NCBI GenBank assembly: GCA_963750995.1
Contig: CAVVST010000001.1
Coordinates: 124,001-188,000, forward strand
Length of the DNA: 64,000 nt
Direction of reading: 5' to 3'
Source: CAVVST01 sp963750995
GTDB taxonomy: Bacteria; Acidobacteriota; Vicinamibacteria; Vicinamibacterales; UBA2999
The first letter of the stretch is position 1. The number at the start of each line of letters is the position of its first letter. Positions 25,370-35,032 of the stretch are shown piece after piece. Under the pieces are notes generated by a model. It worked only from the letters and a program-made list of their open reading frames with translations. It was not told the origin of the DNA and made no database searches. Made by a program: the position numbers and the translations under genes.

Positions 25370-26019
25370 TTCGCGTCAACCTCCTCGGCGTCGAACGGCA
25401 GAAGGTCAAGAAGCCGCTCTTCGCATTCGATCCGACGCAGAGCCTCACGGTCATCTGCGCGCTCATCCTCACGGCGACAGCGCTGGGCATCGGCTGGTGG
25501 TACTGGTCGCTCGGGCAAGAGTCGGCGCAGCTCGACGCCGAAATCATGGCGGCGCAGCAGGAGTCGGCGCGGCTGCAGTCCCTGCTGGTGGAAGTGCAGC
25601 AGTTCGAGGCGCAACGCACGACCCTCCAGCAGCGCGTCGAGTTGATCGAGCAGCTGCGTCGCGGCCAGAGCATCCCCGTCCAGTTGCTCGATCACGTCAG
25701 CAAGAGCGTGCCCGACATGCTGTGGCTGACCGCGATGACACAAACTGCCGAGCAAGTGACGATCGAAGGGCGCAGCACCACCCTGATCGCCCTGTCGGAT
25801 TTCGTCGGCAACCTCGGGTCGAACGATCTGCTCAGCAAGCCGATCGAGATCGTCGAGAGTCAGGTGGAGCCGGCCTCAGCTACGTCGCCTGAGCTGGTGA
25901 GCTTTACTGTTCGCGCGCAGATCAATCTCCCCGCGGCGCCCGAGGCGGGAGCGGCGGGGCGCGGAGCCGGGGCGCGAGGCGGCGCTCCCGCTGGTGCCCG
26001 CGGCGGCGGCGCCGAATAA
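25366..26019 (+). CDS. pilN: Type IV pilus assembly protein PilN
   Basis: A 217-residue bitopic protein. MIRVNLLG is the conserved N-terminal peptide that binds the PilM groove. One membrane span is at residues about 28-48, then a coiled coil (ESARLQSLLVEVQQFEAQRT) and a ferredoxin-like periplasmic domain (VPDMLWLTAMTQTAEQVTIE). The C-terminal 30 residues are an Ala/Gly/Arg-rich tail. Start ATG 25366 overlaps the pilM stop. Confidence 0.93.
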   Translation: MIRVNLLGVERQKVKKPLFAFDPTQSLTVICALILTATALGIGWWYWSLGQESAQLDAEIMAAQQESARLQSLLVEVQQFEAQRTTLQQRVELIEQLRRGQSIPVQLLDHVSKSVPDMLWLTAMTQTAEQVTIEGRSTTLIALSDFVGNLGSNDLLSKPIEIVESQVEPASATSPELVSFTVRAQINLPAAPEAGAAGRGAGARGGAPAGARGGGAE

Positions 26020-26042
26020 GGCGGGATCGCCGGATACGCAAA

Positions 26043-26668
26043 ATGGCTATGGACCTGTCACTCAACAAATTGCCCTGGTACGGCCAGATTGGTGCGTTCG
26101 TCGCGCTGGCCCTCGGGATCACGGCCGCCTTCTGGTACTCTACGTCCAGCCCGCGCAGGAAGGGCTTGTGGCGAAGCGTACCGAGCTCGCGTCACTGCAG
26201 ACCACCATCAACCGGGGCCTGGCTACTGCCCGGCGTCTGCCGCAGTTCCGCAGCGAGGTCGCCGGGCTGCAGGCACAGCTCGAACGGCTGCGAGCCGTCC
26301 TACCGGAAGAGCGAGACGTCGCCGATCTGCTCCGGCGAGTGCAGGCTATGGCGACACAGTCGAATCTCACCATCCAGGGATTCACGCCGCAGGCAGTCGC
26401 CACGCGCCAGCTTCACGCCGAATGGCCGATTGGGCTCGAGCTCGAGGGCACCTATCACGACCTTGGCGCGTTTCTCGAGCGCGTCAGCAAGTTCCCGCGA
26501 ATCATCAACGTCAACGGACTGGAGATTCGCGCTCGTGAGAACGCCGGCGGCGGCCCCACGATTCGGGCGCAGGCCACGGCGACGACCTTCGTGTTGATCG
26601 ATCCGGCGGCGGGCGGACGCGGTCGCGGCGCGGCGCCGGCCCGGGGCCGCGGGGCAGGACAGGGATGA
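26043..26668 (+). CDS. pilO: Type IV pilus assembly protein PilO (one frameshift)
   Basis: About 208 residues once the break near 26134 is bridged. The N-terminal part (ATG 26043) gives LNKLPWYGQIGAFVALALGI, the single membrane span. After the shift come LYVQPAQEGLVAKRTELASL, the coiled coil with LERLRAVLPEERDVADLLRR, and the pilO fold GLELEGTYHDLGAFLERVSK and FPRIINVNGLEI. It pairs with PilN. The C-terminal tail is Gly/Arg-rich like that of PilN. Overlaps pilP by 4 bases. Confidence 0.88.
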
Positions 26669-27357
26669 GCATGATCTCGCGTATCGCGGCTGTGTTCGCG
26701 GCGGTCTTGCTGACTTCCGTTCCGGCGCGGGCACAAGCCCAGGCCGCCATCGGCGCCGCAAAAGGTGCCCGAAGCGCAGTGGAACGCGCGTCGGAAGGCA
26801 CCGCGCCGCAATCACCGGCGCCGCCCGCGACTGGTGCGCAGACACCCGCGCCCAAGACTGGCGCGCAACCACCTGCGCCCGCGGATGCCAAACAGGCACC
26901 CGCGCCCCCGGCGACAGGTGCGCAGACGGCGCCCGCGGGAGCGCCGCCGGCAACGGGCGCGCAGCCGCCGGCAGCCGAGGCGCCGATTGAACCGCCAGGC
27001 TTTACCTACAACCCGGAAGGGCGGCGCGATCCGTTCGTCAACCTGGTGCGCCGCGGCTCGACGACAACGCGCGGAGGCGGCGTGGGCGCGGCTGCGCGGC
27101 CTGGCGGGCTCGCCGGCCTGGAAACCGCCGAAGTCACTCTTCGCGGTACGGTTCGGAGCCGGGAAGGCTTCGTCGCGATCCTCCAGGGCGTCGACCAGAA
27201 GACCTACATCGTTCGCGCGGGCGACAGGCTGCTCGACGGCACGGTGCGGACAATTTCGCAGAACGACATGGTCATCCTGCAGCAAGTCAACGATCCGCTC
27301 TCGCTCGAGAAGCAGCGCGAGGTGCGCAAAGTGCTCCGACAGGCCGAGGCGAACTAG
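26665..27357 (+). CDS. pilP: Type IV pilus assembly protein PilP
   Basis: A 230-residue periplasmic protein. The signal peptide is MSMISRIAAVFAAVLLTSVP-ARAQA; no lipobox Cys is seen, unlike proteobacterial PilP. Residues about 50-105 form a Pro/Ala linker with repeated PPATGAQ-like units, long enough to cross the periplasm. The C-terminal PilP domain has YNPEGRRDPFVNLV, EVTLRGTVRSREGFVAILQG and VRAGDRLLDGTVRTISQNDM. It bridges PilNO to the PilQ secretin. Confidence 0.92.
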   Translation: MSMISRIAAVFAAVLLTSVPARAQAQAAIGAAKGARSAVERASEGTAPQSPAPPATGAQTPAPKTGAQPPAPADAKQAPAPPATGAQTAPAGAPPATGAQPPAAEAPIEPPGFTYNPEGRRDPFVNLVRRGSTTTRGGGVGAAARPGGLAGLETAEVTLRGTVRSREGFVAILQGVDQKTYIVRAGDRLLDGTVRTISQNDMVILQQVNDPLSLEKQREVRKVLRQAEAN

Positions 27358-27359
27358 AC

Positions 27360-29615
27360 ATGTACCGATACACCACTCTCATCGTCCTATGTGTCGCGAT
27401 GACACTCGGCGCGCGTGCCCCCCAGGCTGCCGGCGTCGACGTCGCTACGCTCAAGAAAATCGGGTCCCGAGTGGACGCGCGTGCCGGGGTGATCGCGATC
27501 GAAGCATCCGACCCTGTCCCGTACGTGGCCTCGCAGCCCGACCCGCACGAGTTCGTCATCGAACTGCGGGACATCGTCGCCGCCGGCTTCGCGGACAACT
27601 TCAAGCCCGACCCGAGGCATCCGTTTTCGGCCGTGCAAGTCGAGACTGCCAAGGGTGCTGATGGCGCGAGCGTGGCGCGCGTGCACGTGACGCTTGTCCA
27701 GCCAATGCGGCCCCGCGTGCGGAGCTCGCGCAACATGATTTACGTCGAGGCCGATCGCCTCGATCGTCCCGCCAACACGACCAACGCGATCATCAACGGC
27801 TCGAATCCATCGAGCGCGATCCGCGACGTTCGCGTCGCGCGCCGCGGCGAGGCGACGGCGGTGACGCTCCACAGGTACTGGCCGGCTGGTGGTCTCGGGC
27901 GTCGAGGCGTCCAAGGACGGTCCGCCGAAGCTCTACATCGACCTGCCAAATGCCACGTCGGCGCTTGCCGGGACCACGCCGATCGGCACCGGTCCGGTCG
28001 ATTCCGTGCGCGTCGGACTGAACATCAACAACCCGCTGGTGACGAGGGTCACGATGGATCTGACGCGGAACGCGCCGTACAGGCTCGAGAGCTCCGCGAA
28101 CGGCAACGACCTGACCGTCGTGTTCGATCCCCCGGCGGGCACGGCCGATTCGACCCCGGCTTCCGTCCGCGACGTACTGCAATCGCCACGGGCGGCCGCC
28201 GCCCCGCAGGGCCAGGTGCCTCCGCAGGGCGCCGCGCCGGCAGGTCAGACCACACCTTCGCCCGCGCCGGCTGCCCAGGCGGCACAGGGTGCTGTAGGTC
28301 AGGCGCCGCAGCCAGCAGGTCCGGCGCAACGCTTCACGGGTTTCCCGGTCAGCCTTGACTTCCAGGGAGCCGATCTGCGGGCGGTACTCCGGACTTTCGC
28401 CGAGATCAGCGGCCTGAACGTCGTCATCGACCCGTCGATCCAGGGGACGGTCGACGTCGCCCTGCGCGACGTGCCGTGGGATCAGGCGCTCGACATCATC
28501 CTGCGGGCCAACCGGCTCGGCTACGTGATCGACGGCACCATCGTTCGGATCGCGCCGCTCACCGTGTTGGCCGACGAGGAGGCGCAGCGGCAGAAGCTCG
28601 CCGAGGCGCAGGCGCTTGCCGGCACGCTGACGACGATGACCCGCACGCTGAGCTACGCGCGCGCCGAGCTCGTCCAACCGCTCCTGACGGCCACGGTGCT
28701 GTCGCAGCGCGGGTCGATAACCACCGACGTCCGCACCAACACGCTGATCATCACCGACCTCCAGGAACGACTCACGCGCGCCGGCGAGTTGATCGGCACG
28801 CTGGACCGGCCTGAGCCGCAGGTCGAGATCGAGGCGCGCATCGTCCAGACGACCCGCGACTTTGCGCGGCGGATTGGCGTGCAGTGGGGCTTCAACGGCC
28901 GCGCGGTCACCGAACTGGCCAACACCCTGCCGCTCGGATTTCCGAACTCGGCGCAGCTCGGTGGCCGGACCGGTGGCAACGAGGCCGGCAACGTCCCCCC
29001 GGGTATGAGATCAGGCAGGGCCCCGCCACGGATGCGGCGTCCACCGTCATCAACCTGCCGATCCCGGGAGCCAGCACGGGCATCGGACTGGCGCTCGGCG
29101 CCATCAACGGCGCGTTCAACCTTGATGTCGCGCTGTCTGCCCTGGAGGATTCGGGTCAGGGCCGCCTGCTGTCCACGCCGCGCGTGACGACCCAGAACAA
29201 CATCGCGGCGACCATCGAGCAGGGCGTGCAGATTCCCATCCAGACCGTCGCCAACAACACGGTGACCGTGTCATTCCGCCCGGCGGCGCTCCGACTGAAC
29301 GTGACACCGCAGATCACCGCGTCCAACACGGTGATCATGATCATCGAGGTGGTCAACGAAGCGCCTGATTTCAGCCGCGCTATCAACGGTATTCCTCCCA
29401 TCGACTCGCAGAACGCGCGGACGCAGGTGCTGGTCAACAACGGCGAAACGACGGTGATCGGCGGCATCTACGTCAGCCGTGAGCAGAGCAGTCAGGACCG
29501 CACACCGGGTCTTTATCGCATTCCGCTTCTGGGCTGGTTGTTCCAGCGCAACGAACTGACGGACGAAAGCCGCGAGCTGCTGATCTTCATCACGCCGCGC
29601 ATCATGAGGCTGTAG
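27360..29615 (+). CDS. pilQ: Type IV pilus secretin PilQ (two frameshifts)
   Basis: About 750 residues across three frame segments. It starts at ATG 27360 with a signal peptide, then an AMIN domain (VPYVASQPDPHEFVIELRDI), a second AMIN-like region after the first break near 27872 (SKDGPPKLYIDLPNATS), a Pro/Gln linker, an STN/N0 domain (FQGADLRAVLRTFAEISGLN) and the secretin core. The second break, near 28998, lies in a CCCCCCGGG run. The core ends GETTVIGGIYVSREQSSQD, IPLLGWLFQRNE and LLIFITPRIM. It forms the outer-membrane pilus channel. Confidence 0.9.
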
Positions 29616-29626
29616 GAGAGACTGCC

Positions 29627-30220
29627 GTGAGAGCGATGTCATTCAAACTGGTGCCGGTTGCCACGGTCGCTTGCCTGGCCGCCATGACGGCCGCGTGCGG
29701 CGATATGGCCATGCGCGACCGATCGTCCGGGATCGTGATTATCGATGCGTTGCAAGCCGCATCGGGCGCAGACGATCCCCCGACCTTCACGGGAACGCTG
29801 AATTCAGATGTCCTGACGGATGGAGGTGTGTTCAGCGATTCCGGCCGAGTGACGATGCGCGTGATTGGCAAGGATCCGACTGAACTCCTGAGCCTTGGCA
29901 ACTCCGTCACCATCAATCGCTATCTGGTGACCTTTCGGCGGAGTGACGGCCGCAATACGCCGGGTGTCGATATCCCGTACCCGTTCGACTCGGCGGTGAC
30001 CTTCACCGTGACACCCGGGAGCCAATCGACGACGGCGTCGTTCGAGCTGATCCGGCACACGGCCAAATTCGAAGCACCACTCCTAGGTCTTCGCAACAGC
30101 TTCAGCATCATCGCGACCGTTGCCGATATCACGTTCTTCGGACGCGATCAGGCCGGCCGCGAGATTGCCGCAACGGGCAGCATCGGCGTCCAGTTCGGCA
30201 ATTTCGCGGACCCCGAGTAG
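29627..30220 (+). CDS. Putative lipoprotein downstream of pilQ
   Basis: A 197-residue predicted lipoprotein (GTG 29627). The signal ends in LAAMTAAC, a good lipobox, after which comes GDMAMRDRSSG. The rest is beta-rich (VSLGNSV-type strands, FTVTPGSQSTTASFELI, SFSIIATVADITFFG) and resembles an Ig-like or invasin-like sandwich. It sits 11 bases after pilQ and is probably co-transcribed, so a pilus accessory role at the outer membrane is possible, by context only. Confidence 0.75.
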   Translation: MRAMSFKLVPVATVACLAAMTAACGDMAMRDRSSGIVIIDALQAASGADDPPTFTGTLNSDVLTDGGVFSDSGRVTMRVIGKDPTELLSLGNSVTINRYLVTFRRSDGRNTPGVDIPYPFDSAVTFTVTPGSQSTTASFELIRHTAKFEAPLLGLRNSFSIIATVADITFFGRDQAGREIAATGSIGVQFGNFADPE

Positions 30221-30230
30221 GTACGAGGTC

Positions 30231-31493
30231 ATGATGAAGACGGTATTCGGTGTTCGATCGGTAATCGCCCTTTTTGTCCTGGGCGTAAGTCTGTCCATGG
30301 TCGGCTGCGCGCTCGACGACGTCGATGCGCCGGGCCTGACCGGACCGTCCGAGTTCGGGTTGTCAGTTACGGCGACCGCAACGCCCAATCGTCTGCCGCG
30401 AGATGGCTCGTCGCAGTCGGTGGTGGTGTTGAGCGTCAGCGACGCGCAGAACAGACCGGTGGCGGGCCAGCGGCTGACGCTGACCATCAGTCCGGCCTCG
30501 GCTGCGCTGTCGGCCACCGAGGTGCTGACTGATTCCAGTGGCCAGGCGAGCTTCACGCTGACAGCGCCTCCGGCATCGGCAATCGCGGGAAACACCGTCA
30601 CCGTCGCAGCGACACCGGTGGGCAACGTGAGCGGGGGCGCTGTTCCACGTACGATCGAGGTAACGCTGACGGGGGCTGCGAATACGACACCGCCCACCCC
30701 GTCGTTCACGGTCACGCCTGCATCACCAGAGGTCGGCCAGGTCGCGTCGTTCAACGCCTCCGCCACCACGGACGAAGGTGTGGCCTGCATGGATGCCTGC
30801 ACCTACACCTGGGCGCTTGGCAATGAGGCCGTCAAGACCGGACGCATCCAGACGCACGCGTTCCAGACGCCTGGCATCCACAGCGTCACGCTCACGGTGA
30901 GCGACGCTGCCGGCACCACTGCCTCCGTGCAGCAGAACGTAACCGTCACCGCGGCGCCGCGGCCCACGGTAACGGGGATCAACATCTCGCCTGCATCGCC
31001 GTTCGCCGGACAGGCCGCGTCCTTCACCGCCCTGTTTACGGTCGCTCCGAATCATCGGATTGTGAGCTTCCAGTGGCTGTGGGGCGACGGCACGAACACG
31101 ACGACGTCGAACGCGTCGACGACACACGTGTTCGATCGAAACGGCACCTACGTCGTGACGGTGACCGCGACCGACGACCTTGGCCAGTCGGCGTCGGCGA
31201 GCGCAACCGTGACCGTGGGCGGAGGCGCAACTGCCAGCTTCACGTTCTCGCCGAGCAATCCGCAGCCTGGCGACACCGTGTTCTTCAACGGATCCCCGTC
31301 GACCGCCGCCGGCGGCGCCACGATCACGCAGTACACGTGGGACTTCGGCGACGGAACGACGGAAACGAGAACGGATCCAATCACATCCCACACCTACGCG
31401 GATGAGCGGACGTACATCGTCCGGTTGAATGTCACGGACAGCGCTGGACGGACAGGGACGACGACGCAGATCGTGGACGTCAAGCTGCCCTAG
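30231..31493 (+). CDS. Lipoprotein with Big-1-like and PKD domains
   Basis: A 420-residue secreted protein. The signal peptide ends with a lipobox (LSMVGC, Cys about residue 24). Residues about 40-145 are a Big-1/invasin-like Ig domain (VSDAQNRPVAGQRLTLTISP). Three PKD-like domains follow (TYTWALGNEA, FQWLWGDGTN, YTWDFGDGTTETRT), each ending in a VTVT strand. PKD domains mediate carbohydrate or protein contacts at the surface. Its place in the pilMNOPQ transcript suggests an envelope function; specific role unknown. Confidence 0.82.
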   Translation: MMKTVFGVRSVIALFVLGVSLSMVGCALDDVDAPGLTGPSEFGLSVTATATPNRLPRDGSSQSVVVLSVSDAQNRPVAGQRLTLTISPASAALSATEVLTDSSGQASFTLTAPPASAIAGNTVTVAATPVGNVSGGAVPRTIEVTLTGAANTTPPTPSFTVTPASPEVGQVASFNASATTDEGVACMDACTYTWALGNEAVKTGRIQTHAFQTPGIHSVTLTVSDAAGTTASVQQNVTVTAAPRPTVTGINISPASPFAGQAASFTALFTVAPNHRIVSFQWLWGDGTNTTTSNASTTHVFDRNGTYVVTVTATDDLGQSASASATVTVGGGATASFTFSPSNPQPGDTVFFNGSPSTAAGGATITQYTWDFGDGTTETRTDPITSHTYADERTYIVRLNVTDSAGRTGTTTQIVDVKLP

Positions 31494-31510
31494 GGAGGAA
31501 CACGCCAGTC

Positions 31511-31981
31511 GTGGACGATCACAATCGGCTGGACGAATTGCGACGCCGGGTCGAAAAAGACCCGGCGTCGATCGCCTTCGCACCGTTTGCCGAGGAGCTG
31601 CGGAAGGCGGGCGAGCACGACGAGGCCGTCCGGGTATGCCGGGCAGGACTCGAGTACCATCCGGCCTATCTCTCCGCCCACGTAACCCTCGGGCGTGCGT
31701 TAATCGAGCTGCAGCAGTATCCGGAAGCACGGAAGGAGTTCGAGTACGTGCTCCTCGCCGCGCCCGATAACCTGCTGGCGCAGAAGGGCATGAACGAGCT
31801 GGCCGCGCGTAGCGGGCCCCCGGTGCCGCCGACTCCGGTTGCAGAGCCAGCTCCGGCTGCAGAGCCACCTCAAGTTCCGATCCCCGCGCCGCCGCCACCA
31901 CATCCCGTACTTGGAGAGCTGGAGGGCTGGAAAGCGCGCATCCAGGCCGACCGCGCGCAGCGGACGGGGCGGACGCCGTAA
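31511..31981 (+). CDS. TPR-repeat protein
   Basis: A 156-residue soluble protein (GTG 31511). Residues about 20-100 hold two to three TPR units (FAPFAEELRKAGEHDEAVRV, AHVTLGRALIELQQYPEARK, EYVLLAAPDNLLAQKGMNEL). A Pro-rich linker (PPVPPTPVAEPAP) and a short C-terminal helix follow. It begins 17 bases after the PKD lipoprotein. A scaffold role in the pilus or outer-membrane group is inference. Confidence 0.8.
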   Translation: MDDHNRLDELRRRVEKDPASIAFAPFAEELRKAGEHDEAVRVCRAGLEYHPAYLSAHVTLGRALIELQQYPEARKEFEYVLLAAPDNLLAQKGMNELAARSGPPVPPTPVAEPAPAAEPPQVPIPAPPPPHPVLGELEGWKARIQADRAQRTGRTP

Positions 31982-31991
31982 GCCAACCCAC

Positions 31992-32013
31992 TCATCGATG
32001 TTTCAATCGATGA
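31992..32013. repeat. TCATCGAT/ATCGATGA 8-bp inverted repeat
   Basis: TCATCGAT (31992-31999) and ATCGATGA (32006-32013) pair perfectly around a 6-base loop, followed by CGATCATCGATC words at 32023-32034. It lies just after the TPR gene and could be a weak terminator or the ATCGAT member of the intergenic word-repeat set. Confidence 0.45.
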
Positions 32014-32043
32014 ACAAATCACCGATCATCGATCACCAAATCC

Positions 32044-33174
32044 GTGCACCCCACATCCATCGACCTGGCCGCGCGGCATGCGCGCGTCCGGCAGACACTC
32101 GACACACTCAGTCTCGACGCGCTGGTGGTCACCTGCGTCGCCAACATCCGGTACCTGAGTAATCACGTGGGGTCGTCGGGCATTCTCGTCCTGACGGAGG
32201 ATGCCGTGCACCTGCTCGTGGACTTCCGATACCGCGAAGCCGTGCAGATGCTCCAGCAATCGGGTTCGGCCTGTCCCGGCCTGGTGATGCGCGACGTTCC
32301 GGCCAGCTATGACGATGCGCTGCTGGAGTGCCTCGGTGAGATCGGCGTCACCACCGTCGGCTTCGAGGCGGCGCATGTGTCGGTCGCCAGGCACGACTGG
32401 TGGCAGCGAACGTCGGCGGCGCGCAGTCTCACCCTCGCGTGGCGGGTCACCGACAGAGTCGTGGAGGCCGCCAGGGTCGTGAAGGACGCGACAGAGGTGG
32501 CGACCATACGTGATGCGGCCGCACGTCTCGGGCCCGTGGCGGAGGCGGTCTTTCGCGCCGCGCGCGCCGGTCAGCGAGAGCGAGCGGTCGCGGCGGCGCT
32601 CGAATCGGCGATGCGCGACGCGGGCTACGAGCGGCTCGCCTTCGACACGATTGTCGCTTCGGGTCCTCACGCTGCGCTCCCGCATTACCGTGCCGGCGAC
32701 CGGATCTTGGGCGCGGGGGACCTGGTCGTGCTGGACTTTGGCGGGGTCTTGGACGGATACTGCTGCGACTTGACCCGTACAGTGTCGATCGGGCCGCCGT
32801 CCCCCGAGGCCCGCCGGCTCTACACAGCCGTCTACGACGCGCACCAGACCGCCATCGCCGCCATTCGTCCCGGCGTCGAGTCCACGGCCGTCGACGCTGC
32901 GGCCCGTGGCGTGCTGGAGGCGAAAGGCCTCGGCGAGGCGTTTGGCCACGGCACGGGGCACGGCCTCGGCCTCGACATTCACGAGGAACCCCGCATCACG
33001 CGCCCCCGTCCCGATGTCCCGTCGGTGCCGCTCGCGCCGGGCATGGTGTTCACCGTTGAACCGGGCGCCTATCTGGCCGGCTTCGGCGGCGTGCGTATCG
33101 AGGACGACGTGCTGGTGACGGAAACCGGCTGCGAGGTGCTGACGAGCGTGCCGCGCGAGCTCATGGCCCTGTGA
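32044..33174 (+). CDS. Xaa-Pro aminopeptidase (M24 family)
   Basis: A 376-residue M24B metallopeptidase. Residues 1-130 are the creatinase-like N-terminal domain (ALVVTCVANIRYLSNHVGSS). The catalytic domain carries both metal Asp residues (VVLDFGG and YCCDLTRTVSIG), GHGTGHGLGLDIHE with the metal His, FTVEPGAYL and RIEDDVLVT with the Glu ligands. It removes N-terminal residues before proline. GTG 32044 is the start. The order peptidase-accB-accC is also found in many Gram-positive and Acidobacteriota genomes. Confidence 0.9.
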   Translation: MHPTSIDLAARHARVRQTLDTLSLDALVVTCVANIRYLSNHVGSSGILVLTEDAVHLLVDFRYREAVQMLQQSGSACPGLVMRDVPASYDDALLECLGEIGVTTVGFEAAHVSVARHDWWQRTSAARSLTLAWRVTDRVVEAARVVKDATEVATIRDAAARLGPVAEAVFRAARAGQRERAVAAALESAMRDAGYERLAFDTIVASGPHAALPHYRAGDRILGAGDLVVLDFGGVLDGYCCDLTRTVSIGPPSPEARRLYTAVYDAHQTAIAAIRPGVESTAVDAAARGVLEAKGLGEAFGHGTGHGLGLDIHEEPRITRPRPDVPSVPLAPGMVFTVEPGAYLAGFGGVRIEDDVLVTETGCEVLTSVPRELMAL

Positions 33175-33176
33175 CC

Positions 33177-33656
33177 ATGGACTTCGACGAGATCACAAAG
33201 ATTCTCGACATGATGCGCGAACATGAGCTCAGCGAGTTCGAGCTCGAGCGCGAGAACTTCAAGATCCGGTTGCGGAAGCACGGCGGCGGTCACTGGGTCG
33301 CCGCGCCGCCGCCGCCCGCCCTGCCGGCGGCGCCGCCGGCCCCGGGGATGCCGCCAGGCGCGACGCCGCCCTCCACCGGCGCGCCGGTGTTTGCCGCCGC
33401 CGACGAGGAGGTGGAGTTCGCGGTCGTGAAGTCGCCGATCGTCGGCACCTTCTACCGCGCGTCCGAGCCCGGCGCCAAGCCCTATGCCGAGGTGGGCGAC
33501 ACGGTGAAAAAGGGGCAGGTGCTCTGCATCATCGAGGCGATGAAGCTCATGAACGAGATCAACGCCGAGATCGATGGCGAAGTCGTGAAGGTCTACGTCG
33601 AGAACGGCCACGCCGTACAGTACGGCGAGCGGTTATTCGCGATAAAACCAGCCTGA
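33177..33656 (+). CDS. accB: Acetyl-CoA carboxylase biotin carboxyl carrier protein
   Basis: A BCCP of 159 residues (161 if GTG 33171 is used). The N-terminus FDEITKILDMMREHELSEFE is typical. Residues about 40-75 are a Pro/Ala hinge. The biotinyl domain has VKSPIVGTFYRASEPGAKPY and the IIEAMKLMNEI site, whose Lys is biotinylated. It shuttles carboxybiotin between AccC and AccAD for malonyl-CoA synthesis. The stop overlaps the accC ATG (TGATG), so AccB and AccC are coupled. Confidence 0.95.
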   Translation: MDFDEITKILDMMREHELSEFELERENFKIRLRKHGGGHWVAAPPPPALPAAPPAPGMPPGATPPSTGAPVFAAADEEVEFAVVKSPIVGTFYRASEPGAKPYAEVGDTVKKGQVLCIIEAMKLMNEINAEIDGEVVKVYVENGHAVQYGERLFAIKPA

Positions 33657-35032
33657 TGTTCAAAAAGATTCTGATCGCCAATCGTGGAGAGATCGCGCTG
33701 CGCGTGATCGTCGCGTGCCGCGAGCTGGGCATCAAGACCGTCGCCGTCTATTCCGAGGCCGACGAGAACTCGCTGCACGTGCGCTTCGCGGACCAGGACG
33801 TCTGCATCGGTCCGCCGCGCAGCGCCGACAGCTATCTGAACGTGCCGGCGATCATCAGCGCCGCCGAGATCACGGGCGCCGATGCGATTCACCCCGGCTA
33901 CGGGTTCCTGTCGGAGAGCGCGTACCTCGCGGAGGTGTGCGAGGCGTGCCACATCCGCTTCATCGGCCCCGATCCGAACGTCATCAAGCTGATGGGCGAC
34001 AAGGCGCGCGCCCGGCGGGCGATGAAAAAGGCCGGCCTGCCGATGCTGCCGGGCAGCGATGGGCCGGTCGAAAACGAGGAAAAGGCCTCAAAGGTCGCCA
34101 GGGAGATTGGCTATCCGGTCATCATCAAGGCGGTGGCCGGCGGCGGCGGCCGCGGCATGCGCGTGGTCCGCAACCCCGCGGACATCGGCAACGCCCTGCG
34201 CACGGCGCAGCGCGAAGCGGAAGCGGCGTTTGGCGTCGGCGACGTCTACGTCGAGAAGTATCTCGACAACCCGCGGCACATCGAGTTCCAGATCCTGGGC
34301 GACCATCACGGCAACCTCGTCCACCTGGGCGAGCGCGAGTGCTCGATCCAGCGCCGGCATCAGAAGCTGCTGGAGGAGTCGCCCTCGCTCGGTCTCACCG
34401 ACAAGGTCCGCCGCAAGATGGGCAGTCTCGTCGTCGATGCCGCCAAAGCCGTGCAGTACACCAATGCCGGCACCTTCGAGTTCCTGATGGACGCGGAAGG
34501 GAAGTTCTACTACATGGAGACGAACACGCGGCTCCAGGTGGAACATCCGGTCACGGAGATGGTCACCGGGATCGACATCGTCAAGGAACAGATTCGGATC
34601 GCTGCCGGGGAGCGACTGTCGTTCAAGCAAAGCGAAGTGACCTTCACCGGCCACTCGATCGAATGCCGGATCAACGCCGAGGATCCGGAGACGTTCTCGC
34701 CGTCTCCCGGCGTCATCCACGCCTTCAGCGTGCCAGGCGGCCCCGGTGTGCGCGTCGACACGTTCGCGCACTCCGAGTGCACCGTCTCGCCGTACTACGA
34801 TTCGATGATTGCCAAGATCATCACCCACGGGCGCGACCGGGCCGAGGCGATCGCCCGCATGCGGCGCACGCTCGAGATGACCGTGGTTGACGGCATCAAG
34901 ACGACGGTCCCGTTGCACCTGAAGATCCTGGCTGAACCCGACTTCGTGGTCGGCCGCCTCGGCACCGGCTTCATGGACCGGTTCGCCGCGAAGCCGAAGC
35001 CAGGCGCAGGGTCGCTGGCAGAAGCCGTCTGA
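33656..35032 (+). CDS. accC: Acetyl-CoA carboxylase biotin carboxylase
   Basis: A 458-residue ATP-grasp enzyme. It starts MFKKILIANRGEIALRVIVA, has HPGYGFLSE, the ATP lid VAGGGGRGMRVV, KYLDNPRHIEFQ, ERECSIQRRHQKL, EMNTRLQVEHPVTE-type (here METNTRLQVEHPVTEMVTG) and the RINAEDP stretch. It carboxylates the biotin on AccB. It overlaps accB by one base, and its TGA is nested in the CTGA where thiE seems to start. Confidence 0.96.
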   Translation: MFKKILIANRGEIALRVIVACRELGIKTVAVYSEADENSLHVRFADQDVCIGPPRSADSYLNVPAIISAAEITGADAIHPGYGFLSESAYLAEVCEACHIRFIGPDPNVIKLMGDKARARRAMKKAGLPMLPGSDGPVENEEKASKVAREIGYPVIIKAVAGGGGRGMRVVRNPADIGNALRTAQREAEAAFGVGDVYVEKYLDNPRHIEFQILGDHHGNLVHLGERECSIQRRHQKLLEESPSLGLTDKVRRKMGSLVVDAAKAVQYTNAGTFEFLMDAEGKFYYMETNTRLQVEHPVTEMVTGIDIVKEQIRIAAGERLSFKQSEVTFTGHSIECRINAEDPETFSPSPGVIHAFSVPGGPGVRVDTFAHSECTVSPYYDSMIAKIITHGRDRAEAIARMRRTLEMTVVDGIKTTVPLHLKILAEPDFVVGRLGTGFMDRFAAKPKPGAGSLAEAV

